Counted from the first letter of the stretch, positions 28,155-35,642 are shown. The stretch is DNA of 58,673 bases from an uncultured Eubacteriales bacterium (GCA_905207235.1 CAJLKN010000012.1:1-58673); one strand, 5' to 3'. Notes: generated by a model from the letters alone, not told the origin. A program made the numbers and translations.

Positions 28155-28817
28155 TCAGTAATCGCCCTTATCCGCCGCGCACAGTCCGCGCTCGCGCGTG
28201 CACACTATGCGATAATTGTTCCTCGGCTCCGCCACAAAAAAGGTCTGCGGCGCGCTCGACGACGCGATTTCCCCCGTAATATCCGCGAAGTAAGCGCAAT
28301 TCCCTCCGCTCATCGCAACGGGCATTCCGTAGAGATATGCATACGCCCTCGCGAGCAGGGGCGGCATATTGTCGCGAAGATTTTCCATAAGGCAGAGCAA
28401 AAGATTGCAGCCGCACAGCGAAAGGCTTTTTATGTTCTCGGGAAAATACAGGTCGCTGTCTATGCACACTCCCACTTTATAGCCGCCCAGTTTATAGACG
28501 CCGAGAAAGGCTCCGCTCTTGTATCCGTCCCCCTCGACGACGTGCAGCATGTCGGAAATGCCGAGAAGTTTTCCGCAATCGGCTACGGCGGCGGACTTGC
28601 GCTTCAAGCCCCTGCTGTCGGTGCGACAGCCGCAAACGGCGGCGCAGCGGCTGTTGCGCGTAAGGCGGGAAAGTTCGCCGAATTTATCTGTTTTGCCCGA
28701 AAGTTCGCTTTCATAATCGACATCGCCTAAAAAATCAAAACCCAGAAGCGCGACGTCGCATTCGGGCAGACGGACGGCGTCGCTTGCCCTCAGGCGGGGA
28801 GAAACGCATATTTTCAT
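28155..28817 (-). CDS. Degenerate nitrilase-superfamily-like protein
   Basis: This 220-residue protein resembles carbon-nitrogen hydrolases in outline: a strand and loop G-DGYKSGAFLGVY, then KVGVCIDSDLYFPE, where the catalytic cysteine normally sits as ICYDLRFPE, then a region of SLCGCNLLLCLME and ARAYAYLYGMPVAMSGG. If aligned on FPE, the nucleophile position is Asp and the nearest Cys is two residues earlier. The Glu and Lys of the triad are not obvious either, so it may be inactive or misassigned. The ATG at 28817 (MKICVSP) is preferred to 28862. Neither start has a clear ribosome site. Confidence 0.55.
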   Translation of the reverse strand: MKICVSPRLRASDAVRLPECDVALLGFDFLGDVDYESELSGKTDKFGELSRLTRNSRCAAVCGCRTDSRGLKRKSAAVADCGKLLGISDMLHVVEGDGYKSGAFLGVYKLGGYKVGVCIDSDLYFPENIKSLSLCGCNLLLCLMENLRDNMPPLLARAYAYLYGMPVAMSGGNCAYFADITGEIASSSAPQTFFVAEPRNNYRIVCTRERGLCAADKGDY

Positions 28818-28885
28818 ACATTTTATATTATTTCGCGGCGGGCAAAAAGGTTCTATATCCAAAGCGGACAGAATAGTTTATTTGT

Positions 28886-30331
28886 ATGAAAAAAGCAATC
28901 ATCGTCATCATCGCGGCGGCTTTTGCCGCTTTATGCCTCCCCGCGGCGGCGTGCGCGAACGGAGAAGAGAACTCAAGCAGTTATGTAATAGACGTAGTCT
29001 ATGACGGCGAAGGCACCCTTTCGGGCAATGTTTCATTCACCTTCGTCAACAATACCGAAAACGCCTTCGACGACCTCAGCTTTAACCTCTGGGGCAACGC
29101 ATACAGGCAGGGCGCGTTGCACGCGCCCGTTTCGCAGACCTATCAGTCCAAAGCATACTACGACGGACAGAGCTACGGAGAAATGTCCGTTTCCGCCGTT
29201 GAAGGCTGCGAAGAGTGGCAGATATGCGGCGACGACATGAATATTCTTTATGTAACTCTGCCCGAGACGGTCTATCCCGAACAGAGCGTTACGCTCGATA
29301 TAGAATATTCCCTCACGCTCGCCCGCGTAAACCACCGCACGGGCATAACCGAGAACACTGTAAACCTCGGAAACTTCTATCCCGTTTTGTGCGCTTATAC
29401 GACGTCGGGTTTTGCCGAGCACGAATACTGCTGCGTGGGCGACCCCTTCGTTTCGGATACCGCGGACTATGTAGTGAGCATCACTCTTCCTTCGACATAC
29501 AAAGCCGCTGCGAGCGGAACGCTGACGGAGGAAAAGACCGACGAGCAAACCACGACGCTTACATACTCCCTCAAAGGCGCGCGCGACTTTGCCGTCGTGC
29601 TTTCGGAAAAATTTGAGGTGCTTTCCGCTCAGGCGGGCGGCGCAACTGTATATTACTATTATTACGACGACGCCGACGCGCAAAAGAGCCTTGAAGCCGC
29701 CGTAAAGAGCGCGGAATATTTTTCGGAGCAGTTCGGCTCTTACATGTACCCCACTCTGTCCGTCGTTCAGACGGGTTTCTGCATGGGCGGCATGGAATAT
29801 CCCGCACTCACCATGATTTCCGACTCGCAGGACAGTCAGAGCGCGATATATACGATAGTGCACGAAAACGCCCATCAGTGGTGGTACGCCGCGGTGGGAA
29901 GCGATCAGTACTATTCCAGCTGGCAGGATGAAGGGCTGGCGGAATATTCGACGCTGATGTTCTTCGAGAGCGCGCCCGAATACGGATATACCCGCACGGG
30001 AATGCTGGGCACGGCGACAAAGTCTTACAGGGCGTACTATTCTGTATATAACCAGCTCTTCGGCGACGCGGACACGACGATGAACAGACCGCTCAACGAA
30101 TATTCGGGCGACTATGAATACGCCAACATTGCATACAACAAGGCGCTTCTGATGTTCGAAGCCGTGCGCGGCGCGTGCGGCGACAAGGAATTTGTAAAGG
30201 CTCTGTCAAGATACTATACTGAAAATAAAGGAAAAATCGCTTCGCCCGAGAGCCTTATAGCGCAGTTTTGCAAGGCGGCGGATTGCGAAGGAATTTTTGA
30301 CAGCTTTATTCAGGGCAAAGTTATAATCTGA
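28886..30331 (+). CDS. M1 family zinc metallopeptidase, lipoprotein-like
   Basis: A gluzincin aminopeptidase-type protein of 481 residues. The zinc motif is complete, with H326-E-x-x-H330 (HENAHQWW) and E349 eighteen residues later (DEGLAEY). The substrate N-terminus motif is GGMEYPA instead of the usual GAMEN. The N-terminus is a signal peptide with a possible lipobox AAAC at C23, so it probably acts outside the membrane. It lacks the C-terminal ERAP-like domain of large M1 enzymes. A GC-rich hairpin at 30359-30389 follows. No ribosome site is evident before the ATG. Confidence 0.9.
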   Translation: MKKAIIVIIAAAFAALCLPAAACANGEENSSSYVIDVVYDGEGTLSGNVSFTFVNNTENAFDDLSFNLWGNAYRQGALHAPVSQTYQSKAYYDGQSYGEMSVSAVEGCEEWQICGDDMNILYVTLPETVYPEQSVTLDIEYSLTLARVNHRTGITENTVNLGNFYPVLCAYTTSGFAEHEYCCVGDPFVSDTADYVVSITLPSTYKAAASGTLTEEKTDEQTTTLTYSLKGARDFAVVLSEKFEVLSAQAGGATVYYYYYDDADAQKSLEAAVKSAEYFSEQFGSYMYPTLSVVQTGFCMGGMEYPALTMISDSQDSQSAIYTIVHENAHQWWYAAVGSDQYYSSWQDEGLAEYSTLMFFESAPEYGYTRTGMLGTATKSYRAYYSVYNQLFGDADTTMNRPLNEYSGDYEYANIAYNKALLMFEAVRGACGDKEFVKALSRYYTENKGKIASPESLIAQFCKAADCEGIFDSFIQGKVII

Positions 30332-30358
30332 CGAGAAAAAATTAATTTTTAAATATTG

Positions 30359-30389
30359 CCGCGCGGCGCATATATTATGCGCCGCGCGG
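30359..30389 (+). terminator. Hairpin after the M1 peptidase gene
   Basis: Arms CCGCGCGGCGCATA and complement around TAT, followed by TATTTAAATTG. The T-tract is weak, but the position fits a terminator. Confidence 0.6.
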
Positions 30390-30461
30390 TATTTAAATTG
30401 CGCGATTAAAAAGCCAAGTTTCCTTCAAAAATATCGCGAAGCGCAAACTTTTAACTTTTTG

Positions 30462-30490
30462 TTGCCAAAATAAATAATATGGAGTATAAT
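30462..30490 (+). promoter_or_regulatory. Promoter of the corA leader
   Basis: TTGCCA (30462-30467), a 17-base spacer and consensus TATAAT (30485-30490). Transcription should begin near 30497, about 170 bases before corA. Confidence 0.75.
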
Positions 30491-30496
30491 GAAAGC

Positions 30497-30647
30497 GTCG
30501 GGGAGTTTAACGGCGCCTGTTTGCGGCGTGCTCCGCGGCAAAGGAAGGATTATGGACAGTAGCCCAAGTTTTGAAAACAAGGAAAACTGACTTGCCGCGC
30601 AACTCATACATTATTGTGCGCGGGAGTTTTTTCCGCGCATTTTTTTA
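30497..30647 (+). promoter_or_regulatory. Structured corA leader with competing terminator and antiterminator
   Basis: The leader can form TTGC-G-GCG/CGC-G-GCAA at 30521-30541 inside a CTGT/ACAG stem. Near its end the 7-mer CCGCGCA occurs twice (30595-30601 and 30633-30639), and both copies are complementary to the single TGCGCGG at 30617-30623. Pairing with the second copy makes an intrinsic terminator followed by TTTTTTT; pairing with the first prevents it. I could not match the leader to the M-box, yybP-ykoY, NiCo or other riboswitch consensus sequences I know. Confidence 0.65.
30552..30590 (+). CDS. Candidate leader peptide of corA (12 residues)
   Basis: The ORF encodes MDSSPSFENKEN and stops five bases before the first CCGCGCA copy. 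AAGGAAGG at 30541-30548 lies just upstream as a ribosome site. A ribosome finishing this ORF would cover the antiterminator arm and let the terminator form. Its acidic residues and proline recall enterobacterial MgtL, where such codons destabilise ribosomes at low magnesium, but that parallel is inference. It is too short to prove as coding by sequence alone. Confidence 0.45.
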   Translation: MDSSPSFENKEN

Positions 30648-30665
30648 TTTGTGAGGTTAAACGGT

Positions 30666-31664
30666 ATGATTAATTTCTTTACCAACGGAGAGGACGCCGG
30701 ACTTTGCCGTACCGAAAAATTTGAAAAGCTCTGCTGGGTCGATATGATCAGCCCGACAGACGACGAAGTTGACGACGTGGTTGCGGCTACGGGCGTGCCC
30801 GAAGATATGATAAAAGCCGCGCTCGACGAAGAGGAGCGCGCACGTACGGAATTCGACGAAGGATGTTCGATGTTCGTCGTCGATTGCCCCGTAATTGAAG
30901 AGAGCGACGCGGGCGACACCTACTCCACCCTGCCCCTCGCCATAATTTACAACAAAAACTGCATAATAACCGTCTGTCTGAAAGGCAATCCCGTTTTGAA
31001 GGACTTCATCACGGGCAGAGTTAAAGTTGCCTGCGACAAGCCCGTGGGATTTATACTCAACTTTATGTACGGCAACGCCAAGAGGTTTTTGTACTGCCTT
31101 AAACAGATAGACAGAAAGTCCCGCCGCGTTCAGGCGGAGCTGGGAAGAACGCTGAAAAACGAGGAAATTTTACAGCTTCTGGACCTTGAAAATTCGCTCG
31201 TTTACTTTTCCACTTCGCTCAATTCCAATTATAACGTGCACGAAAAACTTTCCAAAGTCGAAGCCGTGGCGACGCGCGAAGATTACCGCGATCTGTATGA
31301 AGACATGGTAATCGAAAGCAGTCAGGCAATCGAAATGTGCAAGATATACAAAGACATTTTAAGCGTTTCGATGGACGCGTACGGCTCGGTTATTTCAAAT
31401 AACGCCAACGACACGATGAAAAAACTGACCGTTATAACCATACTTCTTGCAATCCCCACAATGATTGCGGGGTTCTGGGGAATGAATATGCCCGTGCCCT
31501 TTCAGGCGCACAACGGCGAAACTTCCACAATATGGTTCTGGGTGGTAATAATTTGCACGATGGTGCTGACGATAGCTATTGCCTTTGTGCTGTTCAGATA
31601 TATGACGGGTTCGCCCGCAAGACAAAAGAGCAGGCGACAAAAACGAACGAGGAACAGAAACTGA
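30666..31664 (+). CDS. corA: CorA family magnesium/divalent cation transporter
   Basis: Pentameric inner-membrane channel for magnesium (or cobalt/nickel). Of 332 residues, the first 265 or so form the cytoplasmic funnel. The pore helix ends in the signature GMN at about 272-274 (WGMNMPVPF), followed by a second membrane segment WFWVVIICTMVLTIAIAFV and a basic tail. The ATG at 30666 follows GTGAGG; an upstream GTG at 30651 is part of that site. Expression is probably controlled by the leader at 30497-30647. The FmdB-like gene follows after one base. Confidence 0.93.
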   Translation: MINFFTNGEDAGLCRTEKFEKLCWVDMISPTDDEVDDVVAATGVPEDMIKAALDEEERARTEFDEGCSMFVVDCPVIEESDAGDTYSTLPLAIIYNKNCIITVCLKGNPVLKDFITGRVKVACDKPVGFILNFMYGNAKRFLYCLKQIDRKSRRVQAELGRTLKNEEILQLLDLENSLVYFSTSLNSNYNVHEKLSKVEAVATREDYRDLYEDMVIESSQAIEMCKIYKDILSVSMDAYGSVISNNANDTMKKLTVITILLAIPTMIAGFWGMNMPVPFQAHNGETSTIWFWVVIICTMVLTIAIAFVLFRYMTGSPARQKSRRQKRTRNRN

Positions 31665-31665
31665 T

Positions 31666-31866
31666 ATGCCTTTACTTCAATACAGATGCCCTTCATGCGG
31701 CAAAGAATTTGAAGAGCTTGTAAAAAAATTCGACGACGAAGTGCATTGCCCCGACTGCAAAGCGGCGGCTGTGCGGAGCTATTCCGGGGCGATTTATTCC
31801 GCCACGGGCAAGCCCGTAAAAAAATGCAGCGGTCATTGCAAGACCTGCGGCGGCTGCGGAAAATGA
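31666..31866 (+). CDS. FmdB family zinc-ribbon protein
   Basis: A 66-residue protein with an N-terminal zinc ribbon of the FmdB type: C8 and C11 in YRCPSCGKEFE and C28 and C31 in VHCPDCKAAAV. A second cysteine/glycine cluster CSGHCKTCGGCGK closes the protein. It begins one base after the corA stop and is therefore co-transcribed. The family is named as regulatory, but its function is unproven; zinc binding is the safe inference. Confidence 0.82.
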   Translation: MPLLQYRCPSCGKEFEELVKKFDDEVHCPDCKAAAVRSYSGAIYSATGKPVKKCSGHCKTCGGCGK

Positions 31867-32044
31867 TTTTTTGACAGCTTTATCCCGCTTTATACGCCGT
31901 TTGTTGCGCCATATTCCCGCACCAATCGGCATTTATGTTTACTTTGACAAAAATCGTACCGACAGAGAACAAAATATTAGAAAAATTGCAGTTGCCTGCC
32001 GCATATAGCCGCACGAATTGCAATTTTAAAAAGTAAAAATTCAG
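31867..32044. other. AT-rich gap after the corA operon
   Basis: Contains a loose inverted repeat (AAAATTGCA near 31982 and TGCAATTTT near 32020) with a 30-base loop. There is no T-tract and no ORF that I can support. Confidence 0.4.
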
Positions 32045-32080
32045 AAGCGCCCGCCGTTTTAAACGGCGGGCGCTTTTTTT
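32045..32080 (+). terminator. Terminator of the corA operon
   Basis: Fifteen-base perfect arms AAGCGCCCGCCGTTT and complement, followed by a run of Ts. Confidence 0.9.
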
Positions 32081-32239
32081 AATGCTTTACACCTCCCTCG
32101 CCATTCATATCAAATTACTTAAATTATACTGCGTAAATTTTTTCAGCTGAAAACGCAAAAAAATTTTTAAACTTTTTGGTATAAGGCGGAAAAAAGCGGT
32201 CTATAACCCTTCCTGCAACGACGCGGGGAGGGAATTTTT

Positions 32240-32659
32240 ATGCGGGCAATAAAATTAAGTCTGATTATAATAATCGCATTGGCTGTGTGCGCCGCAGTTG
32301 TTTCTCTTCCGAAAAAAACTGCGTTCGAATGCGGAGACAGCTATACATTTTTTGTTGGCACAAGCTCTTCGGACTGCAAAGTAATCACCGTGGACAAGGG
32401 AGCGGAACTCCTTGCCCTGACGCTTACAAACGTCTGCGGCGAAGCCACCACTTTTAAAACGTTGGACACGGACAGCCTGCTTGAAAAGGTTAACGGAAAA
32501 ATTCTTTTCTGCGAAGAACTTTCCGACAGCGTCAATTACTATTGTTCGGCCGACCTGCCCTATTCGGTTACTTTGTACGGACAAAGCGTAAACCTTCACA
32601 TCTGCGTGCGCGCAGACAGAGTTATTATCGCTTCGCCGATAATTTTCGGCGGATATTGA
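32240..32659 (+). CDS. Small secreted YwmB-like protein
   Basis: A 139-residue protein with an N-terminal hydrophobic signal or anchor (about 6-23). The C-terminal part, YYCSADLPYSV..YGQSVNLHICV..ASPIIFGGY, resembles the end of YwmB-type proteins of spore-forming Bacillota. That likeness is from memory and moderate. In B. subtilis ywmB lies near spoIID and spoIIQ, and the next gene here is a SpoIIQ-like protein, which supports the idea. GGGAGGG is a strong ribosome site. Confidence 0.5.
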   Translation: MRAIKLSLIIIIALAVCAAVVSLPKKTAFECGDSYTFFVGTSSSDCKVITVDKGAELLALTLTNVCGEATTFKTLDTDSLLEKVNGKILFCEELSDSVNYYCSADLPYSVTLYGQSVNLHICVRADRVIIASPIIFGGY

Positions 32660-32758
32660 TTAAAAAAATTGAAATAAATAAAAAATGTATAAACGCCCGT
32701 CCTGCGGGCAATAAACAAAAAACAAAGCGCGTTGCGCTACATAAAAGGAGATAAAATT

Positions 32759-33403
32759 ATGAGCCAAGAAAACAAAAACAAAAAAAGAATACTCACCTAC
32801 TACCTAATTCTCGGCGCGTGCATACTCATTATCGCCGCGATTACCGTAACAGTGATATTTGCGGTGCAGAACTCGAAGAACTCTTTTGAAATCGATAATT
32901 CGACCGGAAATACCGACAATGATAATACAGACGATACAGACGACACAGACGATACAGACGATGACGACTCTTCCGACGTTTCGTCCATGTATGAATTCAT
33001 CTCGCCCGTAGAACAGATGGATGTGATAAACGATTACACGTTCTACCATAATCAGACGCTCGACTGCTACCACTTCCACACGGGACTTGACATGGCAGGC
33101 GAAGCGGGTACGGAAGTTGTGGCGTGCCTCGACGGAACGGTTGAAAGCATAACCGTGGGCGACGTGCTCGACGGAACGGTTGTAACCCTTTCACACGCAA
33201 ACGGAGTAAAGACAAGCTATTACTTTATAGATGCCGCCGAAAATCTTAAAGTAGGCGACAGCGTCAACCGCGGCGACATTATAGGAACGATAGCCCAGCC
33301 CACGGGAAGTGAATACAAGGACGGCGCTCACCTTCATTTCGAAGTTTATAAGGACGGCGTGGTTGCCGACCCCAACGAATACCTTGACATTTCCGAAAAG
33401 TGA
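32759..33403 (+). CDS. Membrane-anchored M23 (LytM) protein, SpoIIQ-like
   Basis: A 214-residue protein with one N-terminal membrane segment (about 11-36), an acidic low-complexity linker rich in Asp-Thr repeats (about 50-72) and a LytM/M23 domain. The zinc residues are intact, H107 and D111 in FHTGLD and H191/H193 in HLHF, so it may be an active endopeptidase like the clostridial SpoIIQ. Its size, single anchor and YwmB-like neighbour fit SpoIIQ, but a vegetative cell-wall hydrolase is equally possible. AAAGGAG supports the ATG at 32759 over the TTG at 32732. Confidence 0.8.
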   Translation: MSQENKNKKRILTYYLILGACILIIAAITVTVIFAVQNSKNSFEIDNSTGNTDNDNTDDTDDTDDTDDDDSSDVSSMYEFISPVEQMDVINDYTFYHNQTLDCYHFHTGLDMAGEAGTEVVACLDGTVESITVGDVLDGTVVTLSHANGVKTSYYFIDAAENLKVGDSVNRGDIIGTIAQPTGSEYKDGAHLHFEVYKDGVVADPNEYLDISEK

Positions 33404-33537
33404 GAGCTATATATAAAAAGTAAAAACCAATTTATAATAAAGCTCAAATCTGAATAAGGGCGAAAATTATGCGCGACAAAACCCGTTTTTTCGAAGTGCC
33501 TTCCCCCCGACGCAAAGAAAAAACAGCGAGTTTATAA

Positions 33538-33576
33538 AAAAAGCGCCCGCAATCTTTATGATTGCGGGCGCTTTTT
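33538..33576. terminator. Bidirectional terminator between M23 and alcohol dehydrogenase genes
   Basis: Seventeen-base arms (AAAAAGCGCCCGCAATC and complement) around TTTAT serve both convergent genes. Confidence 0.9.
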
Positions 33577-33592
33577 ATGCTATTTACAAAAT

Positions 33593-34756
33593 TTACATAG
33601 ACTGTTTAAGAACTTCTACGACTTCGTCCCTGGTGAGCACCTTGTATCCGCCGTCGAGAATGAACGTTGCGTCGGCGATGCCCTCTATCATATCTTCTTT
33701 GACGCCGAGGTCGGTGAGGTTCATAACAAGTCCTATGCCGCGCATCCACTTTTCCATTGCGTCGAGCCCGGCAAGCGCGGTCTGCATTTCTTCTTTGCCC
33801 TCGGGCACGTTCCATACGTTGCGCGCAAACCTTGCAAATTTTGCCTTGCCGTAAGGCAGTATCTTTTTATAATACGCCATGGAAACTGCGGCGAGCGTCA
33901 TTCCGTGAGTTGCGTCGGTGTAAGCGCCGACGGCCTGCCCGAGCATGTGAACCATCCAGTCGGTTGATTTCCCCATTGCGATGAGAGTATTCAATGCCAT
34001 TGTCGCCGTCCACATTATATTAGAACGAGCTTCGTAATCGAGAGGGTTTTTGACTGCCGCGACGGACGAATGAACGAGCGATCTCATAAGCCCTTCGGCG
34101 ATATAGTCCGACGTGTTGTCGTCCTCACCCGAAAAATACTGTTCTAGAATGTGCGACATTATGTCGTAACAGCCCGCCTTCATCTGATATACGGGCAGGG
34201 TAAATGTATATGTAGGGTCGAGTACGGAAAATTTGGGATAGACGTTATATCCGAAAACATGCCCTATTTTGAGCTTTTGTTTGTGGTTGGTTATAACAGC
34301 TCCGCCGTTCATCTCCGAACCCGTTCCCGCCATTGTGAGCACGCAGCCGACAGGAATTATGCGGTTGTCGACATCCTCCATGCGGATATAATACTTCTCC
34401 CAGGGGTCGTCGTCGCAATAAGCGGAAACGGACACGGCCTTGGAATAGTCGCAAACCGAACCGCCGCCGACCGCCAGAATGAGGTCAATTTTGTTGCGCC
34501 TTGCTATCTCGGCGCCCTCCAACAGTTTTTCAGAGGTGGGATTGGGCATAACGCCGCCGTCCTCGACCACGGTTTTACCGCATTCTTTTAAAATTGAAAT
34601 AACTTTATCGTAAATGCCGTTCTTCTTTATCGATCCGCCGCCGTAAACGAGCATAACCGTATCGCCGTATGATTTAAGTTCACTTTTAAGATTTTCTATC
34701 GCGTCCTTTCCGAAAAATATCTTTGTGGGGTTGCAGAATGTAAAATTACCCAGCAT
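33593..34756 (-). CDS. Iron-containing alcohol dehydrogenase (butanol dehydrogenase/YqhD type)
   Basis: A 387-residue group III alcohol dehydrogenase that reduces aldehydes with NAD(P)H. The nucleotide-binding GGGS is at 97-100. The metal ligands are D198 and H202 (CYDIMSH), H270 (DWMVHML) and H284 (DATHGM), all present. The closest pattern is the NADPH-dependent BdhA/YqhD branch (FCNPTKIFFGKDAI). A strong AGGAGG site and a TTGCGC-N17-TATAAT promoter (34801-34829) precede it. It probably serves fermentation or aldehyde detoxification. Confidence 0.93.
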   Translation of the reverse strand: MLGNFTFCNPTKIFFGKDAIENLKSELKSYGDTVMLVYGGGSIKKNGIYDKVISILKECGKTVVEDGGVMPNPTSEKLLEGAEIARRNKIDLILAVGGGSVCDYSKAVSVSAYCDDDPWEKYYIRMEDVDNRIIPVGCVLTMAGTGSEMNGGAVITNHKQKLKIGHVFGYNVYPKFSVLDPTYTFTLPVYQMKAGCYDIMSHILEQYFSGEDDNTSDYIAEGLMRSLVHSSVAAVKNPLDYEARSNIMWTATMALNTLIAMGKSTDWMVHMLGQAVGAYTDATHGMTLAAVSMAYYKKILPYGKAKFARFARNVWNVPEGKEEMQTALAGLDAMEKWMRGIGLVMNLTDLGVKEDMIEGIADATFILDGGYKVLTRDEVVEVLKQSM

Positions 34757-34800
34757 TTTTAAGTCCTCCTTTTAACTCTGCGCGCCTTGCACGCAGTGAA

Positions 34801-34829
34801 ATTATACCATAATCTGCCTGCCCGCGCAA
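34801..34829 (-). promoter_or_regulatory. Promoter of the alcohol dehydrogenase gene
   Basis: TTGCGC (34824-34829), a 17-base spacer and TATAAT (34801-34806) on the minus strand. Confidence 0.65.
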
Positions 34830-34877
34830 CAGGCGAATAAAATATTTTTTTAACGATTGCAACGCGAAATTTCGGGT

Positions 34878-35126
34878 TATAATATAACGATGAATAAGAG
34901 GCAACCTTAAAATTAAGCGCAGTTTATTGTTTTTAACAGCGTTTGAGTTAATGCCTTTCACGACTTATGGGAGTTTTTGTTAGAAAATGAAAACTTTTGT
35001 TAATTGTGAAAATTTATTACAAATATTTTACGACTAAAATGTTAATTAACATTTTTTATCGGTATTATCATAAAATAGTGTTACATACTAACAATTTTGG
35101 CATTTTAAAAATTTTTTAAAATGTTA
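34878..35126. other. AT-rich control region upstream of the peptide operon
   Basis: Holds a TATAAT at 34878-34883 with the small palindrome CGAAATTTCG inside its spacer, only very short ORFs, and a 20-base palindrome at 35036-35055. The last 25 bases are an A/T-only tract, likely an UP element for the promoter at 35127. Confidence 0.45.
35036..35055. promoter_or_regulatory. Perfect 20-base palindrome, candidate operator
   Basis: AAAATGTTAA-TTAACATTTT lies about 70 bases upstream of the peptide operon -35 box. It is dyad symmetric without a loop, which favours a dimeric protein site. Confidence 0.5.
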
Positions 35127-35155
35127 TTGACTGACAAAAAGTGCTGTGATATACT
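35127..35155 (+). promoter_or_regulatory. Strong promoter of the two-peptide operon
   Basis: TTGACT (35127-35132), a 17-base spacer and TATACT (35150-35155) follow an A/T-only tract. The predicted start near 35162 gives a leader of about 98 bases with an AACAGC/GCTGTT hairpin at 35164-35182. Confidence 0.8.
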
Positions 35156-35259
35156 TCAGCCGTAAACAGCGGAAAGAGCTGTTAAAAACTATAAAAAATC
35201 ACGAAGCGCGCGCAGAAAAGCGCAGCGAATTGCGAAATACCTTTAAGGAGGTACGAGAT

Positions 35260-35355
35260 ATGGATATTTATGAAAAATTAAACCAGCTTGACGAAGAAAT
35301 CAACGAATACGGTGTAAATCCTCTTTCTTACGTCGTACTCGGCTGCGCAAAATAA
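35260..35355 (+). CDS. Small peptide A, 31 residues, conserved C-terminal tail
   Basis: The peptide starts MDIYEKLNQLDEE and ends GVNPLSYVVLGCAK. AAGGAGG at 35245-35251 lies eight bases before the ATG, a strong ribosome site. It is 63 percent identical (19 of 30 aligned) to peptide B downstream, with the tail PLSYV-x-LGCA-K/R almost invariant and the only cysteine three residues from the end. There is no signal peptide or membrane segment; the N-half is acidic and amphipathic, the tail hydrophobic. No maturation enzyme, transporter or immunity gene is next to it. It could be a signalling or modified-peptide precursor, or a small regulator; I do not recognise the family. Confidence 0.8.
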   Translation: MDIYEKLNQLDEEINEYGVNPLSYVVLGCAK

Positions 35356-35416
35356 TTATTTTGCGGCAATTACACAAACAATCTTACGCAGTAAACTGAA
35401 TAAGGAGGCAATTTTT

Positions 35417-35515
35417 ATGATTGATATGTATGAAAAAATTGCAGAACTCGACAGCGCCGAGAATGAGATTGGCGTATCGCCACTCTCCTATGTAACTCTC
35501 GGCTGCGCGAGATAA
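35417..35515 (+). CDS. Small peptide B, 32 residues, paralog of peptide A
   Basis: It starts MIDMYEKIAELDS and ends GVSPLSYVTLGCAR. TAAGGAGG at 35401-35408 gives it its own strong ribosome site, 61 bases after peptide A ends. In the shared tail 7 of the 11 invariant codons (G, P, L, S, Y, V, A) differ from peptide A synonymously, showing the duplication is old and the amino acids are under selection. As with peptide A, the cysteine is fourth from the end including the basic terminal residue's neighbours (C-A-R). A strong terminator follows. Confidence 0.8.
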   Translation: MIDMYEKIAELDSAENEIGVSPLSYVTLGCAR

Positions 35516-35550
35516 TGCAATACCGAAGAAAAATTTGTTTACAGATATGA

Positions 35551-35592
35551 AAGGCGGGTTCCGACAGTAAAGTCGGAACCCGCCTTATTTTT
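35551..35592 (+). terminator. Terminator of the two-peptide operon
   Basis: Fifteen-base perfect arms AAGGCGGGTTCCGAC and complement around AGTAAA, then ATTTTTTATTTT. This confines the transcript to the two peptides. Confidence 0.92.
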
Positions 35593-35642
35593 TATTTTAA
35601 TTAAGTTCGCATAAAGACGGCGATAAAAATTTCTTTTTCAGT

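Noticed and set aside
34890..34910. Six-codon ORF MNKRQP behind a TATAAT box
   Set aside because: Too short to support, and the -35 region is poor.
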